Shown here one piece after another: positions 17,678 to 26,896 of a DNA stretch of 64,000 nt. The translations under genes and the position numbers were made by a program. The stretch is from Bin80 sp965261255 (GTDB lineage Bacteria > Bacteroidota > Rhodothermia > Rhodothermales > Bin80). The notes beneath the pieces are model-generated. The model worked only from the letters and a program-made list of their open reading frames with translations. It was not told the DNA's origin and ran no database searches. Location: assembly GCA_965261255.1 (NCBI GenBank), contig CBDHCQ010000004.1, forward strand, positions 186,001-250,000, written 5' to 3'. Position 1 is the stretch's first letter; each line of letters starts with the position of its first letter.

Positions 17678-18388
17678 ATGCCTGGCGTACCGAAGAATAC
17701 CAAAACCGAGAACGAGCGAAAGCTCAATTTCTGGGAACGGCTGTACCTCCCGGAAATCTTCAAAGGGCTCAGGTATAGCTTCCGTAAGATGGTCAAGGAG
17801 CCGTCCTATACGACGGAGTATCCAGACGAACTTTGGGAGCCTCCTGATTCTTATCGTGGGCGTCCCGTGCTTGTGGAAGAGGAAGGCGCGCCGCGCTGCG
17901 TTTCCTGTAATCTTTGTGCCAAGGCATGCCCCCCAATGGCAATATCAATGCAGTCGCGGGAGGTGGATGATCCGAATAGTAGTAAAGAGCGTGAACCAGC
18001 CTGGTTTGAGATCAACATGCTCCGTTGTATCTATTGCGGATTCTGTGAGGAAGTTTGTCCGGAGGAAGCGATTGTGATGTCAAAGGAGTACGATCTCACT
18101 TTTCATGGACGGGATGAGGCAATCTTTGGGCTTGATCGGTTGTTGGTGCCCGCAGAGCGACTCACAGATCGACTTGATTATCTAGAGGAAGCCCGTAATA
18201 AGCAGGAGAACGCGGATGCATGGCAGCACCGTAGGGATAATAATCTGCACAGTTTAAGGGACCGCCATTACGTGCGTGAACTGGCTGAGACGCAAATGCC
18301 GACGTTGAAGAATACGCATTTGCGCTCAGAAACCCCCATTGCTGCCGGCAATACATGGGAGGGCCGCCCCTCTTCAGACGATGCCTGA
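17678..18388 (+). CDS. nuoI: NuoI-like 2x[4Fe-4S] ferredoxin subunit
   Basis: About 236 residues from the ATG at 17678 (an in-frame start at 17645 would add 11). Two CxxCxxCxxxCP clusters, CVSCNLCAKACP and CIYCGFCEEVCP, bind two [4Fe-4S] clusters. The spacing and surrounding residues match subunit I of NADH:quinone oxidoreductase, which carries electrons from the peripheral arm towards the quinone site. No other nuo gene is nearby: der is upstream and a DinB-family gene overlaps downstream. A long C-terminal tail of about 90 residues, rich in Arg, Asn and Glu, goes beyond the usual ferredoxin core. It could be the sole nuoI of a scattered complex I or a stand-alone ferredoxin. Confidence 0.85.
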   Translation: MPGVPKNTKTENERKLNFWERLYLPEIFKGLRYSFRKMVKEPSYTTEYPDELWEPPDSYRGRPVLVEEEGAPRCVSCNLCAKACPPMAISMQSREVDDPNSSKEREPAWFEINMLRCIYCGFCEEVCPEEAIVMSKEYDLTFHGRDEAIFGLDRLLVPAERLTDRLDYLEEARNKQENADAWQHRRDNNLHSLRDRHYVRELAETQMPTLKNTHLRSETPIAAGNTWEGRPSSDDA

Positions 18389-18836
18389 ACCGGATCCAGC
18401 GCGCTATCGCGGTGAAGTGCTGGATCAATTGCGCTACCTCATAGACGAGATTGCTGCACTGCGAGAAATCTCGCCACGCATGCACGAGTCGCAAATCACC
18501 AACACTGACCGCGGACTCTCGGTCAAACAGTGCTACGGTGCGATCATCATGCGTGATCGAAACAGAATTCTGCCCGCTCTGAAAAATATATCTGGACGCA
18601 AGATTGCCCAGAAGGCCGTGTCCGAGGATTGGAACAGCATACCTATGAAGGATATTCTTGTGCAGGTCGAATCCGCCCGGAGATCGGTCATCGAGGCTGC
18701 CGAAGATCTAAGCATGGAGGCTTGGTCACAGCAGATTACGGACGGGATGGATGTCGGTCAATTCCTTTTAACCGCCTCGCAGCATGATACGGACACGCTT
18801 CGTACCGTGGCAGAAAGGCTTTATCGCAGTTGGTGA
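18381..18836 (+). CDS. DinB-like four-helix protein
   Basis: About 151 residues from the ATG at 18381, which overlaps the nuoI-like stop by 8 bp; the longer frame from 18339 runs further into nuoI and is less likely. The pattern of long amphipathic helices with LDQLRYLIDEIAALREISP near the N-terminus and FLLTASQHDTDTLRTVAERLY near the C-terminus resembles the DinB/DUF664-type metal-binding four-helix bundle; the H-D-T near the end suits its metal site. Function of such small bacterial members is usually unknown. The stop overlaps the holA start (TGATG), so it belongs to the same transcription unit. Confidence 0.65.
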   Translation: MPEPDPARYRGEVLDQLRYLIDEIAALREISPRMHESQITNTDRGLSVKQCYGAIIMRDRNRILPALKNISGRKIAQKAVSEDWNSIPMKDILVQVESARRSVIEAAEDLSMEAWSQQITDGMDVGQFLLTASQHDTDTLRTVAERLYRSW

Positions 18837-19909
18837 TGTCTGCAGCGGGCAGTAGGCGCAAAAAAAAATCTGCGCTCCAGATCTATAAGGATCTGAAAAA
18901 AGATTTCGAGGGAGGACGCTTTAAATCGGTGTACCTCTTCTATGGAGGGGAATCGTACTTTGCGGACCAACTGCAGCAGATTCTGATTGAGGATACTATT
19001 TCCCCGGAGGACCGTGACTTTAACCTTGATGTAATTTACGGACCGGATATAGCAGCCAAAGATGCACTGGGTATATGCCAAATGGCTCCCATGCTGACCG
19101 AACGGCGAATTGTCATTATTCGGGCATTTGATAAGCTAAAAGGAAATAAGTTGTTTGCAACGCTGGCTAAATGGCCAAATCCAGCAGCGGTTGTGCTCCT
19201 TATTTGCGAAGGCCGTCCCAAATTCAATGCGGATCCTTATTACGCGCTGAAAAGAAACTCAAAAGTCGCCCAAGTTGTCGAATTTGCTCCGTTGTGGCGC
19301 AATCAGATGGGATCGTTTTTACGTGAGTATGCGGAGGCTAGAGGTTACAAGTTGGAAAAGGGTGCCGAACAACTGCTGATAGAGTTTCTAGGCACTGGAT
19401 TGGCGTTACTTACCCAGGAGATCGAAAAGCTTATCACTTATGTAGGTGCTTCTGAGCGAAGAGTGATTACGGAACAGGATGTTCTGCAGGCCAGTGGACA
19501 GACTCGGGAGATCAATGTATTTGAGCTACAGGATGCTATCACGGATCGCAGACGGGTTGAGGCACACAGGATTGCAGAGCAGTTATTGCGAGGTGCTTCT
19601 TCTAGGCAGGGCGAGTCTCTGCGAATTCTAGCTGTTCTAAGCCAGCACTTCCTTAAGCTCTGGAAATTGCACGGCTGCCCCTCATATGGCCTCAAGCCGG
19701 CAGATATTTCTAAGCGGACGGGCATTCCGCCCAACATGATCTATAAGTACAGGCAGGCTGCACGCAAATGGCCGCTACCGGAAATCAAACGGGCCATGCA
19801 ACTGTTTCTGAGTGCAGACAGCGAAATCAAAGGGTTCTCCAAACGAAGCCCGCTTGTAATCATGACACTTTTGATTGTACAGCTACTGTCTGAACCTTTG
19901 CGGTACTAA
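18836..19909 (+). CDS. holA: DNA polymerase III delta subunit
   Basis: About 357 residues starting at the ATG overlapping the DinB-like stop as TGATG; in-frame TTG and GTG codons just upstream are less likely starts. The N-terminal part (VYLFYGGESYFADQLQQIL) and the central LTQEIEKLITYVG segment are typical of HolA, followed by the collar domain ending VQLLSEPLRY. In the clamp loader the delta subunit opens the sliding clamp. HolA has an AAA+ fold without a working P-loop; none is seen here. Length is normal for Bacteroidota (about 340-360). Confidence 0.92.
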   Translation: MSAAGSRRKKKSALQIYKDLKKDFEGGRFKSVYLFYGGESYFADQLQQILIEDTISPEDRDFNLDVIYGPDIAAKDALGICQMAPMLTERRIVIIRAFDKLKGNKLFATLAKWPNPAAVVLLICEGRPKFNADPYYALKRNSKVAQVVEFAPLWRNQMGSFLREYAEARGYKLEKGAEQLLIEFLGTGLALLTQEIEKLITYVGASERRVITEQDVLQASGQTREINVFELQDAITDRRRVEAHRIAEQLLRGASSRQGESLRILAVLSQHFLKLWKLHGCPSYGLKPADISKRTGIPPNMIYKYRQAARKWPLPEIKRAMQLFLSADSEIKGFSKRSPLVIMTLLIVQLLSEPLRY

Positions 19910-20102
19910 TTGCGTTGGCATCGTTCGGGGATTCCATGGGGATCTTTGCAAACGCTTTCATGTTATGGTTATCCGAGGGGCTTCGGTCTGGTTCAAATCA
20001 GGGAGCATTCGTGTTTCGCCTCCACTGTGCTGCGCCATGTCAGGAGGAGCCAATCTCACACTGGAAACTGATCGTATGAATGCCAAATAGCTACTCTCGC
20101 TC

Positions 20103-20543
20103 ATGTTGAGTAAAGCCCACTGGATGGACGAACTCTTGTGCGAGTACGTGGACGGAACGATGGACCGTAACGTTCGCGCTGCGTTTGAGGAGTGTGTGGA
20201 AGGCGATACGCGACTTGCAAGGCAAGTCAGATGCTTGCGTTGTATACGCAGATTGCTATGTGATCATCGTTTGCGAACTCCAACTGGTTTGCGTGAGTGT
20301 GTTCGTCGGCGCTTGTCTCGGCATTTGCCGTTTGCCAGTCCTGTCCGTCCACCACACACAAGTATTTTGGTCGGCACGGCCGTTGCGATTATTTTGGCGG
20401 CGGGGCTTGTAGCCGGTGCTTCGCGGCAGGTACCCACTTCGATAATGAGGTTGCATGGTGGGGGGCAATCTGTTTTAGAAGCGGACCTTGGATCGGTTAA
20501 AAGGGTTCAAGGTCGGCCCCTATGGGAGTATCTATCTGGTTAG
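20103..20543 (+). CDS. Anti-sigma-factor-like single-pass membrane protein
   Basis: A 146-residue protein with a cytoplasmic N-terminal part that resembles anti-sigma factors (LLCEYVDGTMDRNVRAAFEE, then a Cys-rich CLRCIRRLLC) and one membrane segment, SILVGTAVAIILAAGLVAGA. The usual zinc-binding H-x3-C-x2-C arrangement is not clearly present. Its cognate ECF sigma factor is not adjacent: holA lies upstream and a tRNA begins immediately after its stop codon. Regulatory role is inferred from layout alone. Confidence 0.6.
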   Translation: MLSKAHWMDELLCEYVDGTMDRNVRAAFEECVEGDTRLARQVRCLRCIRRLLCDHRLRTPTGLRECVRRRLSRHLPFASPVRPPHTSILVGTAVAIILAAGLVAGASRQVPTSIMRLHGGGQSVLEADLGSVKRVQGRPLWEYLSG

Positions 20544-20620
20544 GGGCTCTTAGCTCAGTGGTTTAGAGCGCTCGCCTCACACGCGAGAGGTCACAGGTTC
20601 GAATCCCGTAGGGCCCACCA
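20544..20620 (+). tRNA. tRNA-Val (anticodon CAC)
   Basis: A full cloverleaf can be drawn. The 7-bp acceptor stem GGGCTCT/AGGGCCC has one G-U pair, followed by a D-stem GCTC/GAGC, an anticodon stem CTCGC/GCGAG with loop CTCACAC (anticodon CAC) and a T-loop TTCGAAT. The 3' ACCA end is encoded. The T-stem has one A-C mismatch. The gene starts on the base after the stop codon of the anti-sigma-like gene, so the two are likely on one transcript. Confidence 0.92.
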
Positions 20621-20650
20621 ACTGCTTACACTAAATAACCACGTCTTGAA

Positions 20651-22981
20651 ATGATGCGAAATCTTTCAATTTTGGCCATTTTAGCCACATTGACAGTGCC
20701 TGTCACAGGGACCTCTTCTCCTGAATCAATCGCTGCTTTTGGCGGAGCGATTGTCGCCGGAGATAGTCATCTTTTTGTAGCCGAGTCCCGGGGCTTCAAG
20801 AATCCGGGAATGGTTCATGTTTATGTGCGTGGCGCAGATCAGGCGTGGTTGTTGAGCAGTTCACTGCGTGCTCCAGATGCCCATGTCAATGATGGGTTTG
20901 GGAGAACGATTGCGTATGGAAACGGAACGTTGGTTGTTGCGAGCGCCGCCGCCGTTTTTGTTTTTGAGCAGAAGGATGGCACGGGTGATTTCGTTCAAAC
21001 AGGAAGAATTGAGTCAGATCTTCCCGCCTTTGGCAGTGCACTCGCAGCAGATGGGGGGTGGATCGCTGTAGGCGCTACACAGCGAAGTGCAGGCGATGTG
21101 TCTGTTTTTTATCGTAACGCGGACGGTGTTTGGGTTGAGGATGCAAAACTTGACGACCCCAGTACGGAGGAGGGGTCAATGTATGGAATGACCCTTTCGA
21201 TGGATCAGGGGCGTTTACTTGTGGGTTCCCCCGGGACCTGTAGCGCGTATTTGTACGAGCATGGCGATGATGAATGGGGGCTTGTCGAATCTTTCTCGTG
21301 TGGAGAGCTGGACACAGAGTCAGCGTTCGGAGCCTCCGTAGATTTAAAAGGAAACCGGGCTGCCATTGGTGCGCCCCGGCATAACCTCGGGGTGGGTGCA
21401 GTGGCAGTCTGGCGCCTAGGGGATGGCGAAGATGCGACATGGAGTAAATGGGAAACACTTATTCCGAATGATCGGTCACAGGTCCAGTTTTTTGGTGCGC
21501 AGATCCATATCCGGGATCCTCAATGGATTGTTGTTGGTGCGCCAATGGCCTCAGATATGGATGGGGAAGTGCACGTATATCAGGTGCAGGAAGATGGATA
21601 TGCTGACGCTGACAACTATGCAACAGTTCGCGGGCCCGGTCCAAGATTTGGATCAGTTTTAGCAATTGACGAATCAGTCATTGCAGTGGGCGCGCCGGGT
21701 GCAGCCTACGGAGAAGGCAGCGCCTCGCTGGTGGAACTAAGGAATGATACCTGGGAGGTGACACAAGAGATTTTTAATGCAGGAGAACCTATGACAGGTA
21801 TTGCTGGGACCCAGGTTACCTGTGCCGGGGGAGAGGCGGAAAGCTTTGACTGTGGTCTAGTGGATATGCTGGCGTTCCTGCCCAATCAGGAAATGGAGAT
21901 GAATCGGGGTGTGCGCCTGAGCGACGTGTGGGGCTGGACGGACCCTGAATCCGGTACCGAATATGGTTTGATCGGCCATTTGGAAGGAACGGTTTTTATT
22001 GATTTAAGTGATCCATCCATGCCGAAATATCTGGGCACACTGCCGCGTACAGAAGGCTCACCTGGAAGTACCTGGCGGGATATCAAGGTGTATAAGGATC
22101 ATGCGTTTATTGTTGCTGACGGTGCACGCGAGCATGGGATGCAAGTCTTTGACTTAACGCAATTGAGAGACGTGACGAATCCACCAGTGCAGTTTACAGA
22201 AACTGCACACTATGACCAGATTCACAGTGCTCACAATATTGTAATCAACGAAGACACCGGATTTGCTTTTGCTGTTGGTGCTTCCGCCGGAGGCGAGACC
22301 TGTGGGGGTGGCCTCCACATGATTGATATTCGCGAGCCTCAAGCCCCCGTATTTGCGGGTTGCTTCGCAGATGAAACGACTGGACGCCGTAAGACCGGGT
22401 ACAGTCATGACGCGCAGTGCGTGATCTATGATGGGCCGGATACCGAATATACCGGTCGTGAAATTTGCATTGGTGCCAACGAAACTGCAATCAGCATCGC
22501 GGATGTCACCGATAAAGACAATCCGATTGCGGTTGGAACAGGTTCCTATCCCGATGCAGGATATGTGCATCAGGGCTGGCTTTCAGAAGATCATTCCTAC
22601 TTCTATCAGAATGACGAATTGGATGAAATCGCTGGAAGGGTCGACAAAACGCGCACGCTGGTTTGGGATGTCAGAGATCTAAGTGATCCAATAATGGTAC
22701 GCGAGTTCTATGGCCCAACTTCGGCTACGGATCATAACCTCTATGTACACGGTAATCTGATGTATCAGACCAATAATGCGAGTGGTCTGCGACTCATAGA
22801 CGTATCAACACCCGATAATCCTGTGGAGATCGGATACTTTGACACAACGCCGTATGGAACCGATGAAGCTGGATTCAATGGAACCTGGAGCAGTTATCCG
22901 TACTTCAAGAGTGGCATCATTGTGGTGACGAGTCGGCGCGAAGGCGTGTTTATTCTTAAGAAACAGACGGTCGACACCTAA
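20651..22981 (+). CDS. Secreted choice-of-anchor-B / LVIVD-repeat protein
   Basis: A 776-residue secreted protein with a signal peptide (MMRNLSILAILATLTVP). The first half has FG-GAP-like repeats typical of integrin-type beta-propellers: FGRTIAYGNGTLVVAS, then FGSALAADGGWIAVGA, then FGASVDLKGNRAAIGA. The second half has LVIVD-like repeats (HLEGTVFIDLSDPSMPKYLG, then MIDIREPQAPVFAGCFAD) as in choice-of-anchor-B proteins of marine Bacteroidota and Proteobacteria. Likely exported and surface-associated. No C-terminal type IX sorting domain is evident. No enzymatic motif is seen; a binding or scaffold role is inferred. Confidence 0.85.
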   Translation: MMRNLSILAILATLTVPVTGTSSPESIAAFGGAIVAGDSHLFVAESRGFKNPGMVHVYVRGADQAWLLSSSLRAPDAHVNDGFGRTIAYGNGTLVVASAAAVFVFEQKDGTGDFVQTGRIESDLPAFGSALAADGGWIAVGATQRSAGDVSVFYRNADGVWVEDAKLDDPSTEEGSMYGMTLSMDQGRLLVGSPGTCSAYLYEHGDDEWGLVESFSCGELDTESAFGASVDLKGNRAAIGAPRHNLGVGAVAVWRLGDGEDATWSKWETLIPNDRSQVQFFGAQIHIRDPQWIVVGAPMASDMDGEVHVYQVQEDGYADADNYATVRGPGPRFGSVLAIDESVIAVGAPGAAYGEGSASLVELRNDTWEVTQEIFNAGEPMTGIAGTQVTCAGGEAESFDCGLVDMLAFLPNQEMEMNRGVRLSDVWGWTDPESGTEYGLIGHLEGTVFIDLSDPSMPKYLGTLPRTEGSPGSTWRDIKVYKDHAFIVADGAREHGMQVFDLTQLRDVTNPPVQFTETAHYDQIHSAHNIVINEDTGFAFAVGASAGGETCGGGLHMIDIREPQAPVFAGCFADETTGRRKTGYSHDAQCVIYDGPDTEYTGREICIGANETAISIADVTDKDNPIAVGTGSYPDAGYVHQGWLSEDHSYFYQNDELDEIAGRVDKTRTLVWDVRDLSDPIMVREFYGPTSATDHNLYVHGNLMYQTNNASGLRLIDVSTPDNPVEIGYFDTTPYGTDEAGFNGTWSSYPYFKSGIIVVTSRREGVFILKKQTVDT

Positions 22982-23078
22982 TTGACGGATCATAGATGGC
23001 CTCAACTGTGTAAACTGTCGAGGAACGTTAAAGCCCAGCACGTAATCTGAACCACATTTACCGGAGTCGCTCACACAT

Positions 23079-23918
23079 ATGTACGTCCCACGTCGCCAGC
23101 GAATGCTGGATCAGTATCTGAAGGAGATAGGTCAAATTGATCTTGTGACGCCAGCGGAGGAGGCAGAGTTAGCACGGAGGATTAAACAGGGCGATGAGGA
23201 TGCGCTTCTGAAGCTTACCCGTGCCAATCTTCGCTTTGTAGTTTCGGTTGCGAAAAAATTCCAAGGGCAGGGGTTGCATCTCACTGACTTGATCAACGAA
23301 GGCAATTATGGTCTCATTAAAGCTGCCAAGCGGTTTGATGAGACGCGTGGATTTAAGTTCATCTCTTATGCCGTGTGGTGGATTCGCCAGTCAATCCTGC
23401 AGGCGCTGGCTGAACAGGGACGGGTAGTGCGTTTACCCCTGAATCAGATTGGCACGATAAGCAAGATTCGTAAGAGCAGTGCACGGCTAGCACAGGAGCA
23501 CGAGCGCGACCCAAACCTGGAAGAACTGGCAACTGACCTCCAGATTGATATTGAAAAGGTTCGCAGTGCAATGCAGCGCACTGCCAGACACCTGTCTATG
23601 GACGCTCCCTTTAATGAGGACGACGAGAACAGCCTGTTGGATGTATTACCAAGCAATGAGGTAGCTTCGCCTGACGAACCGCTTCGTGGGGAGTCCCTGA
23701 AGATTGATATTGAGGTGGCACTCAGCAGCTTGAGTCCGCGTGAGGCAGAAATCACTCGCCTATACTTCGGAGTCGGTCGCGAACATCCCCTGACACTGGA
23801 AGAAATAGGCCTCCGATTTGATTTGACAAGAGAGCGGGTGCGACAGATTAAAGAAAAAGCCCTCCGTAAACTTCGCCAGAAACACAGGCGCGAAGATTTG
23901 AAAATGCACGACATGTAA
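23079..23918 (+). CDS. rpoD: Primary sigma-70 factor (RpoD/SigA), short form
   Basis: A 279-residue sigma factor with regions 1.2, 2, 3 and 4 but no region 1.1, as in Bacteroidota. It has LDQYLKEIGQIDLVTPAEE (region 1.2), NLRFVVSVAKKFQGQGL and DLINEGNYGLIKAAKRFD (2.1-2.2), FISYAVWWIRQSILQALAE (2.3-2.4), then LTLEEIGLRFDLTRERVRQI (4.2 helix-turn-helix). It recruits core polymerase to housekeeping promoters. Single transcription unit with its own upstream spacer of 97 bases. The GGGAA/TTCCC hairpin at about 23921-23936 just after the stop lacks a T-run and is at best a weak terminator. Confidence 0.95.
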   Translation: MYVPRRQRMLDQYLKEIGQIDLVTPAEEAELARRIKQGDEDALLKLTRANLRFVVSVAKKFQGQGLHLTDLINEGNYGLIKAAKRFDETRGFKFISYAVWWIRQSILQALAEQGRVVRLPLNQIGTISKIRKSSARLAQEHERDPNLEELATDLQIDIEKVRSAMQRTARHLSMDAPFNEDDENSLLDVLPSNEVASPDEPLRGESLKIDIEVALSSLSPREAEITRLYFGVGREHPLTLEEIGLRFDLTRERVRQIKEKALRKLRQKHRREDLKMHDM

Positions 23919-24147
23919 AGGGAATTACAGTTCCCGATGAGATATAGGACCCTTGCCTCATAAAGCGCCGGAGTGGATACAGAATCCCGGTCGTCTATGA
24001 ATGCGGATGAGACTGCTATGATTGGTAATGCCTGCGTGCGGAACGTTCTGTGTGTAACAATGGCGGATACTACTTCGTAGAGACGGATAGCCGATAGCAG
24101 TATCGCCCCCAAAAAATCGCAGAATAAATCTTTCCCAAACTTCTTCA

Positions 24148-25524
24148 ATGAGTACGCTCATGACTATTCGGCTCCCCTTACGGGCAACTTCGCGCATGTT
24201 TTGTGTAGGCCTGCTGGCCTTCGTCACACTTACTGCATCAGCCCAGGTAACCCAGGAAATTACATTTCAGGATGCGGTACGCATTGCACTGGATCAGAAT
24301 ACTCAGCTGCGACAGGGTGTCAACACGTTGCGACTCAGTGAGATTAATGTTCGATCCGCGCGCGCAGCGTATCTGCCAAGCTTTAACCTGAGCACAGGAG
24401 GCGGGACAAGCTTCGGGTTGTCGTTTGACACAAATGTTGGTGAGCTTCGGACAACGGCCAACTCACGATTCAATTTGAATGCTTCCTCGTCGGTGATGCT
24501 GTTTGACGGTTTCCAGAGGCGATCAAATCTTCGTCAGAGTCGACTCAACGTGACTGCAAGCGACCTGGATCTTGATCGTCAGCGTCAGTGGGTGGTGTTC
24601 CAGGTTGCAACCCAGTTTCTCGGCTATATCCAAGCGAATGAACAGATCGCAGTTCAGCAGGAAAACCTAGCCGCTGCTCAGCAGCTTTTGGCGCAAATTG
24701 AGGAGTTTGTACGGGTCGGTACACGCCCGGTATCGGATCTGTACCAGCAACAGGCTACGGTAGAAACCGCAGAGCTGTTAATACTGCAGTCTGAGCAGCA
24801 GGCGCAGGTGAGTATGGCCACTTTAATACAGATTTTACAATTGGATCCGCTGGGCGATTACGAGTTTGTGGTGCCGGAATTAGAGGAAGAATACCTGGTG
24901 CCGGAACAGTTTGATCTAGATGATTTGATCACGCGTGCGCGGCTGCAGCGAGGTGATTTGCGCGCGCGGGAAATCACCGTTCTTGCAGCCCAGCAAGGGC
25001 TTCGTGCAGCGTCCGGCAGCATGTTACCGCAACTCAGCTTTCAGGCCTTTGCAGGTACGAGTTATAACAGTGGGATACAGGCGTTTGATTTTGGTGGACA
25101 GTTGGAGCGAAACAGATCTGAGTCAATTTCGCTGTCGCTTAGTGTACCGGTTTTTAATCGTCTCCGCACACGTACGCAAAAGCAGCGTGCGCAGGTATCG
25201 TACGAAAATGCACGACTCGACGTTGAGGCCACTCAGCAGCAGGTCGGTGTTGAAGTTCGGCAGGCATATCTTAACTATGTGACCGCCGAAAAAGAGTTGG
25301 AAGTAAATGAGAGACGACTGGTTTTCCAACAGCAGGCGTTGGACGCTGCTCGCGAGCGTTACAATGTGGGCGCTGCTACGCTCGTTGAACTTACACAGGC
25401 GCAGTCTGATTTTGTGCAGGCGTCTCAGGATGCAATCATCGCACGATACACCATTTTTGTATATAAACGATTGATTCGTTACTACACTGGTGAATTGGAT
25501 CCAACCGAACCATTATTTGACTAG
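24148..25524 (+). CDS. TolC-family outer-membrane efflux protein
   Basis: A 458-residue outer-membrane export channel: a signal peptide ending in TASAQ, then two OEP repeats rich in Gln, Leu and Ala that form the periplasmic coiled-coil barrel. First gene of an export set; the next gene starts 7 bases after the stop. It should work with the adaptor and ABC ATPase downstream to expel substrates across both membranes. Substrate unknown. An in-frame ATG at 24160 is an alternative start. Confidence 0.9.
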   Translation: MSTLMTIRLPLRATSRMFCVGLLAFVTLTASAQVTQEITFQDAVRIALDQNTQLRQGVNTLRLSEINVRSARAAYLPSFNLSTGGGTSFGLSFDTNVGELRTTANSRFNLNASSSVMLFDGFQRRSNLRQSRLNVTASDLDLDRQRQWVVFQVATQFLGYIQANEQIAVQQENLAAAQQLLAQIEEFVRVGTRPVSDLYQQQATVETAELLILQSEQQAQVSMATLIQILQLDPLGDYEFVVPELEEEYLVPEQFDLDDLITRARLQRGDLRAREITVLAAQQGLRAASGSMLPQLSFQAFAGTSYNSGIQAFDFGGQLERNRSESISLSLSVPVFNRLRTRTQKQRAQVSYENARLDVEATQQQVGVEVRQAYLNYVTAEKELEVNERRLVFQQQALDAARERYNVGAATLVELTQAQSDFVQASQDAIIARYTIFVYKRLIRYYTGELDPTEPLFD

Positions 25525-25531
25525 GATTCCC

Positions 25532-26896
25532 ATGGCAAAGAAAAAAAATCGAACCCGTAATCTTCTGATATTTGTTGCAATAGCAGTGGTCCTTCTGGTG
25601 GCTCTGGGTTTTGTTGGACAGCGTATCTTTGGTGGCCCCAACGCAGAGCGCGTTGAGATTGTTACAGCGGGATTACGGACAGTCACACAAACGGTGACCG
25701 CGTCTGGACGTGTGCAGCCGGAAGTGGAAATCGTGATAAGCCCGGATGTCTCCGGTGAAGTCGTGCAGCTACCTGTTGTTGAAGGTCAGCGGGTTCGCAG
25801 GGGAGAGCTTCTGGCGCGTATCAAACCGGATTATTACGAGGCTCAGGTAGAGCAGGCGGAAGCGCAGCTTTCGCAGGCCAAGGCGAATCTGGCCCAGCGC
25901 GAAGCAAGCCTCCTGCTGCAGGAGCAGGTACTTGAACGGCAGCGTCAGCTATATGAAGCAGAGGTCATCCCTCTTGACGAATATGAGCAGAGTGAAACCC
26001 AGTACAAGATTGCCAAGACAGATCTGGACGCGGCGACGTTTAATGTAGAGAGTTCAGAGGCACGTCTGCGCGAAGTCGAGGAACAGCTTAGCAAGACCGC
26101 GCTCTACGCACCGATGTCTGGAACGGTGAGCCAATTGGATATTGAGTTAGGTGAACGGGTGACGGGCAATGAGCTTCAGGCGGGCACTACGGTTATGAAA
26201 GTGGCACGTTTGGACCAGATGGAATTGGAAGTGGAGGTCAGTGAGAACGATGTGGTCAACGTTGCGCTTGGTGATACCGCCTCCATAGAAGTGGATGCCT
26301 ACCCTGAGCGCTATTTCAAAGGGATCGTTACAGAGATCGCAAACTCGGCTCGACTGCAAGGAAGTACATTTCAGGAGCAGGTGACAAATTTTCCAGTCAA
26401 AATCCGCATCCTGGATCCCCATAATCCTACTGCACAGGCCCCCGGCGTCCTTAACGAGACACCAACGGTTCAAGACTATCCAAGCTTCAGACCGGGTATG
26501 AGTGGGACGGTTGATATCTTTACAAGCACGGTTAGCGAGGTCGTTGCTATTCCAATTCAGGCCGTGACCGTAAGAAACTTTAAAGACATCAACAGAGCTC
26601 GTGCCCGGCGAGCCGCCAGATCAGAATCAGATTCGACGGCGGCAAACGACGGTGATGTTAGATCAGTTTCGTCGTCGGATGACGAAGATCTGCGGCGGAT
26701 GGTGTTTGTAGTGGACGACGAAATGAAGGCGGTTGCGACGGCAGTTGAGACCGGAATTTCCGACGATCAGTTTATCGAGATAAAGTCAGGTCTGGAAGAG
26801 GGGCAGCGAGTCGTGAATGGCCCGTACAGTGCCGTAAGCCGTGAACTCAGCGATGGAGACCTAGTCGAGGAACGTAGCTTTGGAGGTGGCAGATGA
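25532..26896 (+). CDS. MacA-like periplasmic adaptor (HlyD/RND adaptor family)
   Basis: About 454 residues from the ATG at 25532, 7 bases after the tolC stop. One N-terminal membrane anchor (LLIFVAIAVVLLVALGFVG), then a barrel-sandwich (lipoyl-like) domain split by a coiled-coil hairpin rich in QAEAQLSQAKANLAQRE, then a beta-barrel and membrane-proximal domain. This is the MacA/HlyD layout that links a TolC channel to an inner-membrane transporter. Residues about 360-395 carry an acidic, Ser-rich insertion (SSDDED) of low complexity. It overlaps the ABC ATPase gene by 4 bp. Confidence 0.88.
   Translation: MAKKKNRTRNLLIFVAIAVVLLVALGFVGQRIFGGPNAERVEIVTAGLRTVTQTVTASGRVQPEVEIVISPDVSGEVVQLPVVEGQRVRRGELLARIKPDYYEAQVEQAEAQLSQAKANLAQREASLLLQEQVLERQRQLYEAEVIPLDEYEQSETQYKIAKTDLDAATFNVESSEARLREVEEQLSKTALYAPMSGTVSQLDIELGERVTGNELQAGTTVMKVARLDQMELEVEVSENDVVNVALGDTASIEVDAYPERYFKGIVTEIANSARLQGSTFQEQVTNFPVKIRILDPHNPTAQAPGVLNETPTVQDYPSFRPGMSGTVDIFTSTVSEVVAIPIQAVTVRNFKDINRARARRAARSESDSTAANDGDVRSVSSSDDEDLRRMVFVVDDEMKAVATAVETGISDDQFIEIKSGLEEGQRVVNGPYSAVSRELSDGDLVEERSFGGGR

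Noticed and set aside
23919..23940. GGGAA/TTCCC hairpin after the sigma gene as a terminator
   Set aside because: Five-pair stem with no U-tract; too weak to call.
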